From contig JAIBBC010000004.1 of the NCBI GenBank assembly GCA_019694875.1, forward strand, positions 116,110 to 180,109: a stretch of 64,000 nt of DNA. Reading direction: 5' to 3'. Positions 8,446 to 17,655 of this stretch are shown here, piece by piece; the first letter of the stretch is position 1; every line of letters begins with the position of its first letter. The DNA is from Cyclobacteriaceae bacterium. GTDB taxonomy: Bacteria; Bacteroidota; Bacteroidia; Cytophagales; Cyclobacteriaceae. The translations under genes and the position numbers were made by a program. The notes below the pieces were generated by a model, which was not told where the DNA came from, searched no databases, and worked only from the letters and a program-made list of their open reading frames with translations.

Positions 8446-8479
8446 AGCGAAAGATTTGAGTGTAAAGTAAACAAAAAAA

Positions 8480-8542
8480 GCCGTCATATTGTTCGCGCGA
8501 TAAACCCCGAATAAGAGTCCCTCGCAACGTCAACATGACGGC
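8480..8542 (-). terminator. Long-loop hairpin terminator after the M16 peptidase gene
   Basis: The arms at 8480-8491 and 8531-8542 are 12 bases each, with a 39-base loop and then a run of seven T on the minus strand. The single non-Watson-Crick position is a G-U wobble if transcribed from the minus strand but an A-C mismatch on the plus strand. This sets the orientation as the end of the M16 transcript. Confidence 0.65.
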
Positions 8543-8561
8543 CTTTTAAAACTCAGTTTAT

Positions 8562-11540
8562 CTACTGATTAGGCTGTTCGAGGTTAATTTTCTCTTGTTT
8601 TTCGTAGCCGAAAAGCTCATCCAGCGTAAGCTGCTTCACCGTTCCGTACTTTTCCAGATCTTTAAAATTAATCTTGTCCTTGCTGCCAATCAGGACTACG
8701 TTGTATTTGCTGTTCTTCAGATTCTCCTGCTGGAATTTCTCAACATCGGCCAGCGTAGCGGTCTGAACTTTCTCATAAATATCCTTCCGCACATCATGAT
8801 CCAGTCCGCGCTTGCGTGCCGTTTCGTAGTTGAACAGAATTCCGGCTTTCGTTACCCGCTGACTTTCGATCTGGTTCATGATCGCATTTTTGGCTACCAC
8901 GAAACCATTCTCGGATTTCGGAAAATTCTGAAGCAGATCAAGCATGGCTTTCATAGCTTCGGGCTGCTTGTCGGCTTGCGTACCGATGTACGCGTAAAAG
9001 GAATCATTGTCTTTATTTTTGCCGGCAACCCCGTAGTTCGCAAACGCTGAATATGCCAAACCTTGCGCTTCACGAAGCTCCTGGAAAACAGGCGAGCTCA
9101 TGCTGCCGCCAAAATATTCATTAAACAATCTGGCCATCGGCATTTGCTCAGCACTAAACTCTTTTCCTTTCGACAAGAACATAATCTCAGCCTGCACCAT
9201 GTCGTAGTCGGCCCAGTACACATTTGGTTTAGTGACGTCCTGCATCTTGAACTCTACAGGTGTCGGTACCGGGTTCAGCTTTTCCGGCAGAATATGATAC
9301 TGGTTAAGCGATGCAATAACTTCATTTTCCTTTTTCGGGCCATAGTATAATACCCTGTGTTCGGTTTTTGTGAAATTGTGGATAATGTCGATCAGCTCTT
9401 CCGATTTCAACTCATTCAGATCTTTATTTGTTACCACATTCGTGAAGGATGACTTCGGCCCGTACAAACCGTAGTTCATCAACCCGCTGAACATGATCGC
9501 GCTCTTGTCTTTCTTCACGTCATCGCGCTTTTTGAAAATACCATCGATCATTTTCTTTTTAGCTTCCTCATCGCCTTTCGCATTAGCAAGAAGTTTTTCG
9601 AAAAGCTGGATCGACTTGTCCATATTTTCATTCAAGCCTTCCAGGTACACGTACGTCTGCTCACCCGATGCAAACACGTTAAAGGTTGTGCCGAGCTTGT
9701 AGAATTCTTTCTGAATCTCCTCAGCCGACATGTCATCTGTACCTACATATTCGAGATACTCAACCGCCACATCCATTTTCGGGTTGTTGTTGGTGCCAAC
9801 ATCCGACAAATAATAAAGCGTGAACAGGTCATTTTCCTTGTTTGGCGTGTACAATACTTCCACATCCTTGTTCATCTTTGTCTTTACAAGGTCTTTGCTG
9901 TAATCCACATAAACGGGTTGCAGTTTATCAACCTTGTTTTCGACAATCTTCTTGTGGAAGGGCGAAACATCTTCTTTGTTCAGTGGCACTTTCGTGATGG
10001 AAGGTTTCGTCACCTTTTGTGCATTCGGGTCTTTGCCCGTGCGCTTGAATACAATCGCATAGTTGTTACCGTAATGCGCGTTGGCAAACTTCACAATATC
10101 TTCCTTGGTGTATTTGCGAAGCGCATCGGTGCGGGTTACATACTTATCCCATGGAATGCTGTTCGTGAACGCCATGACCAGATCATTTGCACGCGATCCG
10201 TTAAACTCCGATCCACGGATTTCTGATTTCTTCAGGTCATTGATAACGGCTTCAATCAGCCAGTCTTCAAACTCACCTTTCTTAACATGCTCAATCTGCT
10301 CCAGCATCAGGTCGCGAACCTGCTCCAGCGACTGACCTTCACGCGGCCGCGCACTGAACGTGTGAATTGAATAGTCGTTCAGGTAATCAACATAACTGGT
10401 TGGTTCAATTACTTTCTGGGCTTGCTTCAGGTTGATGTCGATCAATCCGGCCTTTGAGTTAGCGAGGATCATGTCCGTGAGGCGAAGCAACTGTGCGTCT
10501 TCGCTGCTGGTTCCGTTAAAACGGAAACCAAGCTGAATCCATTCCGCGTCAGGGCCATACACTTCTTTCGCAACCGGTGCTGTTAATGCAGGCTCTTCGA
10601 TTCTCGTCCACTGCGGAATCTGATCATTCGGCTGCCAGTCGCCAAAGTTTTTATCGATGAGCGCAATCGTCTTGTCAAAATCAAGGTCACCGCTCATGCA
10701 GATTGCCACGTTGTTCGGACGATAATATTTATCAAAATAATTTTTGATCTCGGTAATGGAAGGATTCTTCAGGTGTGCAATCGTTCCGATTACGGTTTGA
10801 GTGCCGTACTGGTGTTTCTGGAAGATGGCCTGGTAGAACGCTTCGTATGTTTTCCAGTAGTCGTTATCCAGACTGCGATTCTTCTCTTCGTACACAGCTT
10901 CCAGCTCGGTATGGAATAAACGTGGAACAATTTTCTTGAAACGGTTTCCTTCAATCTGCAACCAGTTTTCAACCTGGTTGGCCGGAATGTCATTTACGTA
11001 AACGGTTCTGTCCTCGGTCGTGTAAGCATTCGTTCCCTGTGCACCTATCTCGCCCACCATCTTATCGTACTCGTTCGCGATGGCGTATTTCGCGGCTTCA
11101 TTGGAAACCTGATCGATCTGCTTGTAGTAAGCAGCCCGCTGCAACGAATCCGTGAGTGTTCCGTAGTGTGTGAACATGTGTTCGATACTGTCGAGCAGCA
11201 CCGACTCTTTTTCCCAGTTCAGTGTACCGAAGTCAGCAGTTCCTTTAAACATGATGTGCTCCAGGTAATGGGCCAGGCCGGTGTTTGTTGCCGGGTCGTT
11301 CTTGCCTCCCGCTTTCACAGCAATGTTTGTTTGTATACGGGGCGAAGCTCCGTACTTGCTCAGATAAACTTTTAATCCGTTTTTGAGCGTGTAAATTCTT
11401 ACGTTAAGCGGATCGTTCTCCATGTACTCGTATGAGTACCCGTTGCTTTCCGCGGTCTTTAGTTTGCTGCCGGTTTCGTTCTTGCAGGCCGTAAAGGCGA
11501 TCAGCAATACGAAACAAAGTGCTTTAACTGTTCTAATCAT
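8562..11540 (-). CDS. M16 family zinc metallopeptidase, lipoprotein
   Basis: The product is a 992-residue insulinase/pitrilysin-type peptidase. A lipoprotein signal with lipobox FTAC gives lipidated Cys19. The inverted zinc motif HxxEH is at 91-95 (HYLEH), with the downstream metal-ligand Glu in LEAVYEEKNR about 80 residues later. This shows that the N-terminal M16 half is active-type. A second, inactive-type M16 half begins around residue 500; the C-terminal portion contains GGSMSSPVFQELREAQG, matching the R/Y substrate-tail motif of M16B enzymes. The protein therefore forms a full clamshell in one chain and is anchored to a membrane facing the periplasm. Substrates are unknown, probably peptides or misfolded fragments. 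The gene is monocistronic, with a strong terminator at its end. Confidence 0.93.
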   Translation of the reverse strand: MIRTVKALCFVLLIAFTACKNETGSKLKTAESNGYSYEYMENDPLNVRIYTLKNGLKVYLSKYGASPRIQTNIAVKAGGKNDPATNTGLAHYLEHIMFKGTADFGTLNWEKESVLLDSIEHMFTHYGTLTDSLQRAAYYKQIDQVSNEAAKYAIANEYDKMVGEIGAQGTNAYTTEDRTVYVNDIPANQVENWLQIEGNRFKKIVPRLFHTELEAVYEEKNRSLDNDYWKTYEAFYQAIFQKHQYGTQTVIGTIAHLKNPSITEIKNYFDKYYRPNNVAICMSGDLDFDKTIALIDKNFGDWQPNDQIPQWTRIEEPALTAPVAKEVYGPDAEWIQLGFRFNGTSSEDAQLLRLTDMILANSKAGLIDINLKQAQKVIEPTSYVDYLNDYSIHTFSARPREGQSLEQVRDLMLEQIEHVKKGEFEDWLIEAVINDLKKSEIRGSEFNGSRANDLVMAFTNSIPWDKYVTRTDALRKYTKEDIVKFANAHYGNNYAIVFKRTGKDPNAQKVTKPSITKVPLNKEDVSPFHKKIVENKVDKLQPVYVDYSKDLVKTKMNKDVEVLYTPNKENDLFTLYYLSDVGTNNNPKMDVAVEYLEYVGTDDMSAEEIQKEFYKLGTTFNVFASGEQTYVYLEGLNENMDKSIQLFEKLLANAKGDEEAKKKMIDGIFKKRDDVKKDKSAIMFSGLMNYGLYGPKSSFTNVVTNKDLNELKSEELIDIIHNFTKTEHRVLYYGPKKENEVIASLNQYHILPEKLNPVPTPVEFKMQDVTKPNVYWADYDMVQAEIMFLSKGKEFSAEQMPMARLFNEYFGGSMSSPVFQELREAQGLAYSAFANYGVAGKNKDNDSFYAYIGTQADKQPEAMKAMLDLLQNFPKSENGFVVAKNAIMNQIESQRVTKAGILFNYETARKRGLDHDVRKDIYEKVQTATLADVEKFQQENLKNSKYNVVLIGSKDKINFKDLEKYGTVKQLTLDELFGYEKQEKINLEQPNQ

Positions 11541-11568
11541 GCGTATTGGGTTAGTTGGGAATAGGTTT

Positions 11569-11576
11569 CAAAATAA
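11569..11576 (-). promoter_or_regulatory. Possible -7 element for the M16 peptidase gene
   Basis: The minus strand reads TTATTTTG, five of six fixed positions of the Bacteroidota -7 consensus TAnnTTTG, 28 bases before the ATG. No TTG element lies at the expected 17-23-base distance, so the call is weak. Confidence 0.3.
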
Positions 11577-11661
11577 ACGAAGAATCCGGTATGTGCCGTA
11601 CAGGCAATAGAAAATAATTCCATTAAAGGCATGGATGTATTACCGGCCAATAAAGTTTTGG

Positions 11662-13449
11662 TTACATGCGTTCCGGAACGGAAATTCCGAGCAGATTCAT
11701 CGATTTTTTGATGGCCGAAGCAATGCTGTCGGACAACGCTACCCTGAATTTCAGTTTCACAGGATCAGCTTCATTAAAAATGGAGATGTTCTGGTAGAAC
11801 TGGTTGTATTGCTTGGCCAGGTCGTACGCATAGTTGGCGATTACCGCAGGCGAGTAATCTTTCGCAGCTTCCCTGATCTTGTTCTCGAACAGGCTGAGCA
11901 AATGCAAAGCTTCGCGCTCGGACGGCTCAAGTGACGACAAACCCTTCAGATCATTTGCTGTGGATACAATATTCATGCTTTCTGCTTTGCGCAGAATGGC
12001 ACGGATCCGCGCATGCGTGTATTGAATGAATGGCCCTGTAAATCCCTGCAACTGGATCGATTCGTTGGGATCGAACAGCATCCGTTTCTTCGGATCGACT
12101 TTCAGCAGGAAGAATTTCAACGCCCCAAGGCCGATCATTTCAAACAACTGTTTTGATTCGGCATCACTTAATTCATCAATCTTGCCGAGTTCGCGTGTCT
12201 GTCGCTCAGCTTCATCCGCCATCTCCTGCATCAGGTCATCGGCATCGACAACCGTACCCTCGCGACTTTTCATTTTGCCTGACGGCAGATCGACCATACC
12301 GTATGAAAGATGGTAACACTTCTTCGCCCACTCGTAGCCGAGTTTGCCTAAGATCAGAAACAGCACTTTAAAGTGATACTCCTGTTCGTTGCCCACCGTA
12401 TAAATCTGACCTTCGATTTTCGGGAAATCGCGGAAACGCAAAATGGCTGTCCCAATATCCTGCGTCATGTAAACTGACGTTCCATCGGAACGAAGCAGAA
12501 CTTTTTGATCGAGTCCGTCAGCGGTAAGATCAACCCAAACTGAACCATCTTCTTTTTTGAAGAAAATTCCTTTCTCCACGCCTTTTAAAACTTCCTCTTT
12601 TCCGAGCAGGTAGGTGTCAGACTCGTAATACAGTTTTTCGAAATCAACACCCATCCGCTTGTACGTGGCATCAAAGCCTTCATACACCCAGCCGTTCATG
12701 GTTTTCCAAAGCTGAACCGTTCCCGGGTCTTTTGCTTCCCACTTCTGCAGCATGTCAACCGCGAGCTTCATAATGGGTGCCTGCTTTTCAGCTTCTGCCT
12801 CGCTCACTCCTTTCTCCTGCAGCTCCTTCGCCTGTGCTTTATAATTCTTATCGAATTCCACGTAATACTTGCCCACAAGCTTGTCGCCTTTCAACCCGCT
12901 GCTCTGCGGAGTTTCTCCGTTACCGTAGAGTTTCCAGGCTGCCATCGATTTGCAGATATGAATGCCACGGTCGTTGATGATCTGAACTTTATGAACATTG
13001 TAGCCATTGGCCTTATAAAGCTCCGCTACGCTGTATCCTAAAAAGTTATTGCGCAAATGCCCCAGGTGGAGCGGCTTGTTGGTGTTAGGTGAAGAATACT
13101 CCACCATAATCTCTTTTCCGTTTGCGGGAAGAGATCCATAATTTTTATTCGCGTAAATAGACGCAAAAGTTTCCGCCCAGGTTCTATCGGAAATTACGAG
13201 GTTAAGGAAACCTTTGACAACGTTGTAACGGGTAACAATCCCCGAATGCTGAACAAGATAATCCCCGATTGCTTTCGCAGTTTCTTCCGGTTTAAGTTTT
13301 GAAGCTCTTGTTAACGGAAAACAAACCAGCGTATGCGACCCTTCGAATTCCTGATTGGTAGGCTGAAGCTGCACCTGATCAATCGTGGCGTTAAAAAGCG
13401 CGGTGATAGCCTTCTGTATTTCGGAGCGAAGAGAGTGTTCTAAGTTCAT
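11662..13449 (-). CDS. argS: Arginyl-tRNA synthetase
   Basis: This 595-residue class I synthetase charges tRNA-Arg. The N-terminal ArgRS additional (Add1) domain spans about 1-90 and contains VVKGFLNLVI. The HIGH signature appears as HLGH at 128-131 in SPNTNKPLHLGHLRNN. The KMSKS-equivalent is MKSREG near 398, as is normal for ArgRS, which often lacks the second Lys. The DALR anticodon-binding helix bundle closes the protein (FTGPFIQYTHARIRAIL, then QFYQNISIF). Length and motif order are normal. The start ATG lies inside a 14-base direct repeat, described separately. It lies downstream of the deoxyhypusine-synthase-like gene on the same strand. Confidence 0.97.
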   Translation of the reverse strand: MNLEHSLRSEIQKAITALFNATIDQVQLQPTNQEFEGSHTLVCFPLTRASKLKPEETAKAIGDYLVQHSGIVTRYNVVKGFLNLVISDRTWAETFASIYANKNYGSLPANGKEIMVEYSSPNTNKPLHLGHLRNNFLGYSVAELYKANGYNVHKVQIINDRGIHICKSMAAWKLYGNGETPQSSGLKGDKLVGKYYVEFDKNYKAQAKELQEKGVSEAEAEKQAPIMKLAVDMLQKWEAKDPGTVQLWKTMNGWVYEGFDATYKRMGVDFEKLYYESDTYLLGKEEVLKGVEKGIFFKKEDGSVWVDLTADGLDQKVLLRSDGTSVYMTQDIGTAILRFRDFPKIEGQIYTVGNEQEYHFKVLFLILGKLGYEWAKKCYHLSYGMVDLPSGKMKSREGTVVDADDLMQEMADEAERQTRELGKIDELSDAESKQLFEMIGLGALKFFLLKVDPKKRMLFDPNESIQLQGFTGPFIQYTHARIRAILRKAESMNIVSTANDLKGLSSLEPSEREALHLLSLFENKIREAAKDYSPAVIANYAYDLAKQYNQFYQNISIFNEADPVKLKFRVALSDSIASAIKKSMNLLGISVPERM

Positions 13450-13520
13450 GAGTATTGAGTCATGAGTATTGAGTCCTTAGATAAGCATTGCTCAATACTA
13501 AAGACTCACTACTCAATACT
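13447..13520. repeat. Tandem 14-bp direct repeat forming an imperfect palindrome upstream of argS
   Basis: Two consecutive copies of a 14-base unit (CATGAGTATTGAGT, 13447-13460 and 13461-13474) face two inverted partners, CTCAATACT at 13491-13499 and ACTCAATACT at 13511-13520. The first copy contains the argS start codon. The whole gap between argS and the upstream gene is this structure, which can form a hairpin in either strand. It may end the upstream transcript or shape the argS leader. Confidence 0.75.
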
Positions 13521-13523
13521 ATT

Positions 13524-14501
13524 TTACATGTCAAGGATATACGCAAACATCAACGGAGCAACGATGGTCGCGTCCGATTCAACAATGTATTTCGGTGTGT
13601 CGATACTGAGTTTACCCCACGTAATTTTTTCGTTCGGTACGGCACCGGAGTACGAACCGTAGCTCGTGGTGGAGTCACTGATCTGGCAGAAGTAGCTCCA
13701 GAACGGAACGCCATCGCGCTCCAAATCCTGGTGAAGCATCGGCACAACGCAAATCGGGAAGTCACCGGCAATACCTCCGCCAATCTGGAAGAAGCCAATA
13801 CCATCCTTACCTGCATTTTCTGTATACCAGTCGGCCAGCCAAACCATGTATTCGATACCCGACTTCATGGTGCTCGCCTTCAGCTCGCCCGTTAAAACAT
13901 ACGAAGCAAAAATATTTCCCATCGTGCTGTCTTCCCATCCGGGAACTACCATTGGCATGTTGCGTTCGGCCGCAGCAATCATCCATGAATTTTTCGGATC
14001 GATTTCATAGTGCTGCTTCAGTTCACCGCTGTTGATCATGCGGAACATGAATTCATGCGGAAACAGTCTTTCACCTTTGTCTTCGGCATCTTTCCAAACT
14101 TTGAACAGGTGCGACTGAAGCTTACGGAAAGCCTCTTCTTCCGGAATGCAGGTATCCGTAACCCGGTTCAGGTGGTTTTCAAGAAGGTCCCATTCCTGCT
14201 GAGGAGTGAGGTCGCGGTAGTTGGGAATTCTTTTATAATGACTGTGGGCTACGAGGTTCATAATGTCCTCCTCCAGGTTGGCACCCGTGCAGGAGATGAT
14301 ATGAACTTTATTCTGACGGATCATCTCTGCGAAGCTGATGCCCAGCTCGCCTGTACTCATCGCTCCGGCCAGCGTCACCATCATTTTCTTGCCCTCGGCA
14401 ATGTGTTTTTTATATCCTTTGGCCGCATCGACAAGCGCAGCCGCGTTGAAATGCAAAAAGTTCTTTTCAATAAAAGAAGAAATCGGTTTGTTCTGACTCA
14501 T
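13524..14501 (-). CDS. Deoxyhypusine-synthase-like protein (probable polyamine enzyme)
   Basis: The 325-residue product is a full-length member of the deoxyhypusine synthase fold. NAD-binding features include TLAGAMSTGELG and ISCTGANLEED, and the aminobutyl-accepting Lys is K297 in ITWGKLSI, the equivalent of the catalytic Lys in the eukaryotic enzyme. The spermidine-pocket region GFFQIGGGIAGDFP and SDSTTSYGSYSGA are also present. Bacteria lack eIF5A, so protein modification is not expected. Homologues in bacteria have been shown or suggested to make homospermidine or otherwise transfer the aminobutyl group of spermidine. In other Bacteroidota this gene is often near arginase and arginine decarboxylase genes, both of which lie 5-8 kb away here. 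Confidence 0.9.
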   Translation of the reverse strand: MSQNKPISSFIEKNFLHFNAAALVDAAKGYKKHIAEGKKMMVTLAGAMSTGELGISFAEMIRQNKVHIISCTGANLEEDIMNLVAHSHYKRIPNYRDLTPQQEWDLLENHLNRVTDTCIPEEEAFRKLQSHLFKVWKDAEDKGERLFPHEFMFRMINSGELKQHYEIDPKNSWMIAAAERNMPMVVPGWEDSTMGNIFASYVLTGELKASTMKSGIEYMVWLADWYTENAGKDGIGFFQIGGGIAGDFPICVVPMLHQDLERDGVPFWSYFCQISDSTTSYGSYSGAVPNEKITWGKLSIDTPKYIVESDATIVAPLMFAYILDM

Positions 14502-14610
14502 AGTGGTTGTTTCAGATTTTACGGTGCGAAATTAATAATTTCAGCGGGTTTTACAGCCGTACATCCCAAGGCACGGATGTTGATGTGAAAAAAAGCTGTA
14601 TACTTAACCA

Positions 14611-15237
14611 ATGATGCGCCTCACCCTCGTAGTACTCTTCGTATCGGTATTTTTTCATGCGTATCCGCAGACGTCATCTTCTCCGGAGGAGTATGAAATC
14701 GTTCGGCAGGATGAACGGATTTTTCTATACGAACGCTGGGCCGATTTTCCGGGAACGACCATAAAAGCCCGGGCGCTCAAAGTTGTTTTTACCACGTCTG
14801 CACCGATGGACAAAATGATTTCGGTAATCACGCAGGAAGCCAAACTGAAAGAGTGGCAAAAGAATCTGGCCGAATTCAAATCGTACCCGAAAAATGATTC
14901 CACATGGCATATCTATACGTGGTATAAAATGCCCTGGCCGCTTACCGACCAGGATTACTATGCGTTGTACAAAATACGGGAGCGGAACTCAAACCGTGTG
15001 GTGTTAACCTTTGAACCTGCATTAAACGAAAAGATCGCCCCTAAACGCGAAAAGATCGACCGCATGAAGGCTTATGGAAAATGGATTCTCGAAAAAACAG
15101 CGGGAGGAAAAATCAAAGTCACGTACTTTATCACAGGCGAGCCGGTGAACCTGCCGCGGGCAGTTACCGATAACATTGTGCGAAACAATTTCATGAGCAC
15201 AATGAATGCGTTAATTTCGGTTGCTGAAACCAGGTAG
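14611..15237 (+). CDS. START-domain lipid-binding-like protein, exported
   Basis: This 208-residue protein has an N-terminal signal peptide (MMRLTLVVLFVSVFFHAYPQ). The mature part fits the START/SRPBCC helix-grip fold: a strand-helix opening (KVVFTTSAPMDKMISVIT), the signature WYKMPWPLTDQDYYALYKI, and a long C-terminal helix (RNNFMSTMNALISVAE). START domains hold a hydrophobic ligand in a tunnel; the ligand here is unknown. The serine-hydrolase gene downstream begins 22 bases after its stop on the same strand. Confidence 0.85.
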   Translation: MMRLTLVVLFVSVFFHAYPQTSSSPEEYEIVRQDERIFLYERWADFPGTTIKARALKVVFTTSAPMDKMISVITQEAKLKEWQKNLAEFKSYPKNDSTWHIYTWYKMPWPLTDQDYYALYKIRERNSNRVVLTFEPALNEKIAPKREKIDRMKAYGKWILEKTAGGKIKVTYFITGEPVNLPRAVTDNIVRNNFMSTMNALISVAETR

Positions 15238-15259
15238 AATTTTTAACGGTATTACTGAT

Positions 15260-16873
15260 ATGAAACACCTGTTCCTGTTCTTCATGGGTTGTACGATGTT
15301 TGTATCAGCACATGCACAGTCGTCTGATACGCTCAGCCGCATCGATGAAATCTTTACCCATTGGAACAATGCCACCCCGGGCGGATCGGTGTTGGTTTCG
15401 CGAAACGGATCGGTTATTTATCACAGAGCTTTCGGCCTTGCCGACCTCGAACATAACGTACCCAACACCACCGAAACAATTTTCGAAGGCGGATCTGTTT
15501 CAAAGCAATTTACAGCTGCTTCAATTTTGTTGTTGGCTACAGAAGGAAAACTCTTCACCCAGGATGATGTTCGCAAATATATTCCTGAGTTACCGGTGTA
15601 TGATGCGCCTATTACAATTCAGCATTTACTCAATCATACCAGCGGACTAAAAGACTGGGGTTCGGTCGGTTCACTTACGGGCTGGCCGCGGACAACACGA
15701 GTGTACACCCAGGAACTTGCACTTGAAATCATCTGCCAACAAAAGTCATTGAACTTTACACCCGGCACGGAATACGCATACAGCAACTCGAATTACACGT
15801 TGCTAGTCACCATCGTTGCGCGCGTATGCGGAATGTCGCTGGCCGAATTTACCAGAACCAGATTCTTTGAACCGTTGGGGATGACGCACACGCAATGGCG
15901 CGACAATTTTCGCGAGATTATTCCGAATCGCGCGATTGCATACAGCCCTGTCAGCTCCGGATACGAGCAAATGATGCCGTTCGAAAACATTCACGGTCAT
16001 GGCGGATTATTAACAACCACCGGTGACCTGATGAAATGGAATGCATTGCTTCAGACGCATTCGATTGGCGGTGATAAGATGTTTGCCATGCGCGTACAGC
16101 AGGGCCGGTTGAAAAACGGTAAACAAATTTATTATGCGGGCGGATTAAACATCGGAACGTTTAACAATTACACCGAGATCAGTCACAGCGGAGCGACAGC
16201 CGGCTACCGCGCATGGCTGGCGTATTATCCCGATAAGAAAATAACAATCGCTATTCTTAGCAACGATGCCAATGGAAACGTTGTCGCATCAGGAAAAAAG
16301 ATTGCTGAAATTTTACTGGGCAAACCGGAAACAAAAACACCGAAGCCGGCAAAGATTGATCTTCCGGAATCTGACCTGAAAAAATTTACCGGCACCTACC
16401 GCAGCATCCGGAACTTTGATGTGTTTACAATTTCAGTGCGCGACAACAAACTTTACTGGAATCAGATGGCGCTCAATCCGATTCACCGCGATACGCTTTA
16501 TTATAATGACTTGAAGTGGGCTTACGTGAAACCCGGGAGAATTCTGGTCAAGAATTCACAGGATACATCACTGTACCGCAAAGTAAACCCGATAGATTCA
16601 ACACAGCGGTACATTCAACCATTGGCGGGTACGTATGCAAGCAAAGAAGCCGACACAGAGTTTACTATTTCCGTGAAAGGCAACGAAGTGTGGATCAACC
16701 GCAAGCCCGGAACCTTCTACAAGCTCACTCCGCTCTACTACGATGGCTACCGGGGAGATGAATTTGAGCTGCTTGAATTCAAGCGTGACCGCAAAGGCAA
16801 CGTTACCAGCTTCGAAATAAGTCTCTCGCGTGCAGAAAGAATTCCGTTTACAAAAGTCACTGAAAACCGATAG
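15260..16873 (+). CDS. Serine hydrolase of the beta-lactamase class C / penicillin-binding superfamily, exported
   Basis: The start at 15260 gives a 537-residue protein with a signal peptide (MKHLFLFFMGCTMFVSAHAQ); an earlier in-frame start at 15221 overlaps the previous gene. The SxxK nucleophile motif is S79-V-S-K82 in EGGSVSKQF, the second motif is YSNSNY, and a HSG motif (ISHSGATAGY) stands for the third box. This is the serine beta-lactamase/D-Ala-D-Ala carboxypeptidase/esterase fold, which here more probably acts as an esterase or peptidase than as a lactamase. The C-terminal ~170 residues form small beta-barrel modules (around FTGTYRSIRNFDVFTI and LAGTYASKEADTEFTI) seen in other serine hydrolases of this type. 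It is cotranscribed with the SGNH esterase two bases downstream. Confidence 0.9.
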   Translation: MKHLFLFFMGCTMFVSAHAQSSDTLSRIDEIFTHWNNATPGGSVLVSRNGSVIYHRAFGLADLEHNVPNTTETIFEGGSVSKQFTAASILLLATEGKLFTQDDVRKYIPELPVYDAPITIQHLLNHTSGLKDWGSVGSLTGWPRTTRVYTQELALEIICQQKSLNFTPGTEYAYSNSNYTLLVTIVARVCGMSLAEFTRTRFFEPLGMTHTQWRDNFREIIPNRAIAYSPVSSGYEQMMPFENIHGHGGLLTTTGDLMKWNALLQTHSIGGDKMFAMRVQQGRLKNGKQIYYAGGLNIGTFNNYTEISHSGATAGYRAWLAYYPDKKITIAILSNDANGNVVASGKKIAEILLGKPETKTPKPAKIDLPESDLKKFTGTYRSIRNFDVFTISVRDNKLYWNQMALNPIHRDTLYYNDLKWAYVKPGRILVKNSQDTSLYRKVNPIDSTQRYIQPLAGTYASKEADTEFTISVKGNEVWINRKPGTFYKLTPLYYDGYRGDEFELLEFKRDRKGNVTSFEISLSRAERIPFTKVTENR

Positions 16874-16875
16874 CT

Positions 16876-17535
16876 ATGCTGAAAAGAACTGCTCTCCTCA
16901 GTATTTGTTTCTGTGTGACGATTGCGTTGCCTGCACAGGAGAAACATGTTTTCGAAAATGAAGTGAAGGCGCTGGTTCTTCGGGACAGTCTTATCACGAA
17001 CAGGAAAGACATCATTTTATTCACCGGCAGCTCCAGCATTCGCATGTGGACTGATCTTGAAAAAGACTTCGCGGATAAAAATGTATTGAACCGGGCCTTT
17101 GGCGGCTCAACCATGCGCGATCTGCTTTACTTTGCCGATCAGCTGATTGTTCCGTACAATCCTAAAACCATCTTTATTTATGAGGGCGATAACGATCTTG
17201 GATTTGCCAACGCCACCTCGCAACAAATTCTCGCTTCCGCGGATAGCCTGTTAACGATCATCCGCGCCAAGCTTCCTTCAAGCGTCAGGATTTACTTCAT
17301 TTCGCCCAAACCCAGCATCGCACGCTGGCATTTAAAAGATCAATACGTTCAGTTCAATAAAGACCTGCAAACCTGGACTAACTCAAAAAAGAACGTGTAT
17401 TTTATTGATGTGTGGAGTAAAATGCTGGATGCAGATGGCTCGTTGCGCAAAGACCTTTTCATTGAAGACGGTCTCCACATGAACCGCAAAGGTTATGACA
17501 TCTGGCGTGATACGCTTCGCAAATACGTGAAATAG
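16876..17535 (+). CDS. SGNH/GDSL-family esterase, exported
   Basis: The product has 219 residues with a signal peptide (MLKRTALLSICFCVTIALPAQ). It has SGNH hydrolase blocks: block I LFTGSSSIRMW, with the nucleophile Ser in GSSS; block II AFGGSTMRDLL, with the oxyanion Gly; block III YEGDNDLGFAN, with the oxyanion Asn; and block V IEDGLHMNRKGYDIW, with Asp and His. All four named residues are present, so it should be active on an ester or acetyl group, perhaps of a polysaccharide or lipid. The gene begins two bases after the serine-hydrolase stop, which suggests coordinated exported hydrolases. Confidence 0.92.
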   Translation: MLKRTALLSICFCVTIALPAQEKHVFENEVKALVLRDSLITNRKDIILFTGSSSIRMWTDLEKDFADKNVLNRAFGGSTMRDLLYFADQLIVPYNPKTIFIYEGDNDLGFANATSQQILASADSLLTIIRAKLPSSVRIYFISPKPSIARWHLKDQYVQFNKDLQTWTNSKKNVYFIDVWSKMLDADGSLRKDLFIEDGLHMNRKGYDIWRDTLRKYVK

Positions 17536-17655
17536 AAGCCGCACGTAATTCTCAAATAAAGGTTGCAGTAATCCTGCTTAAAAATCTTTTTTTTATAACT
17601 TCCAATCGGGTTACAAGCCCGGTTCTGACCTCATAAACGCCCTAAAAAACAACCC

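Noticed and set aside
8595-11375. Plus-strand frames opposite the M16 peptidase gene (for example 8595-9050 and 9918-10226).
   Set aside because: No domain features; they lie entirely within a well-supported minus-strand gene.
13524-14501. Literal deoxyhypusine synthase acting on eIF5A.
   Set aside because: Bacteria lack eIF5A; only the fold and catalytic Lys can be claimed.
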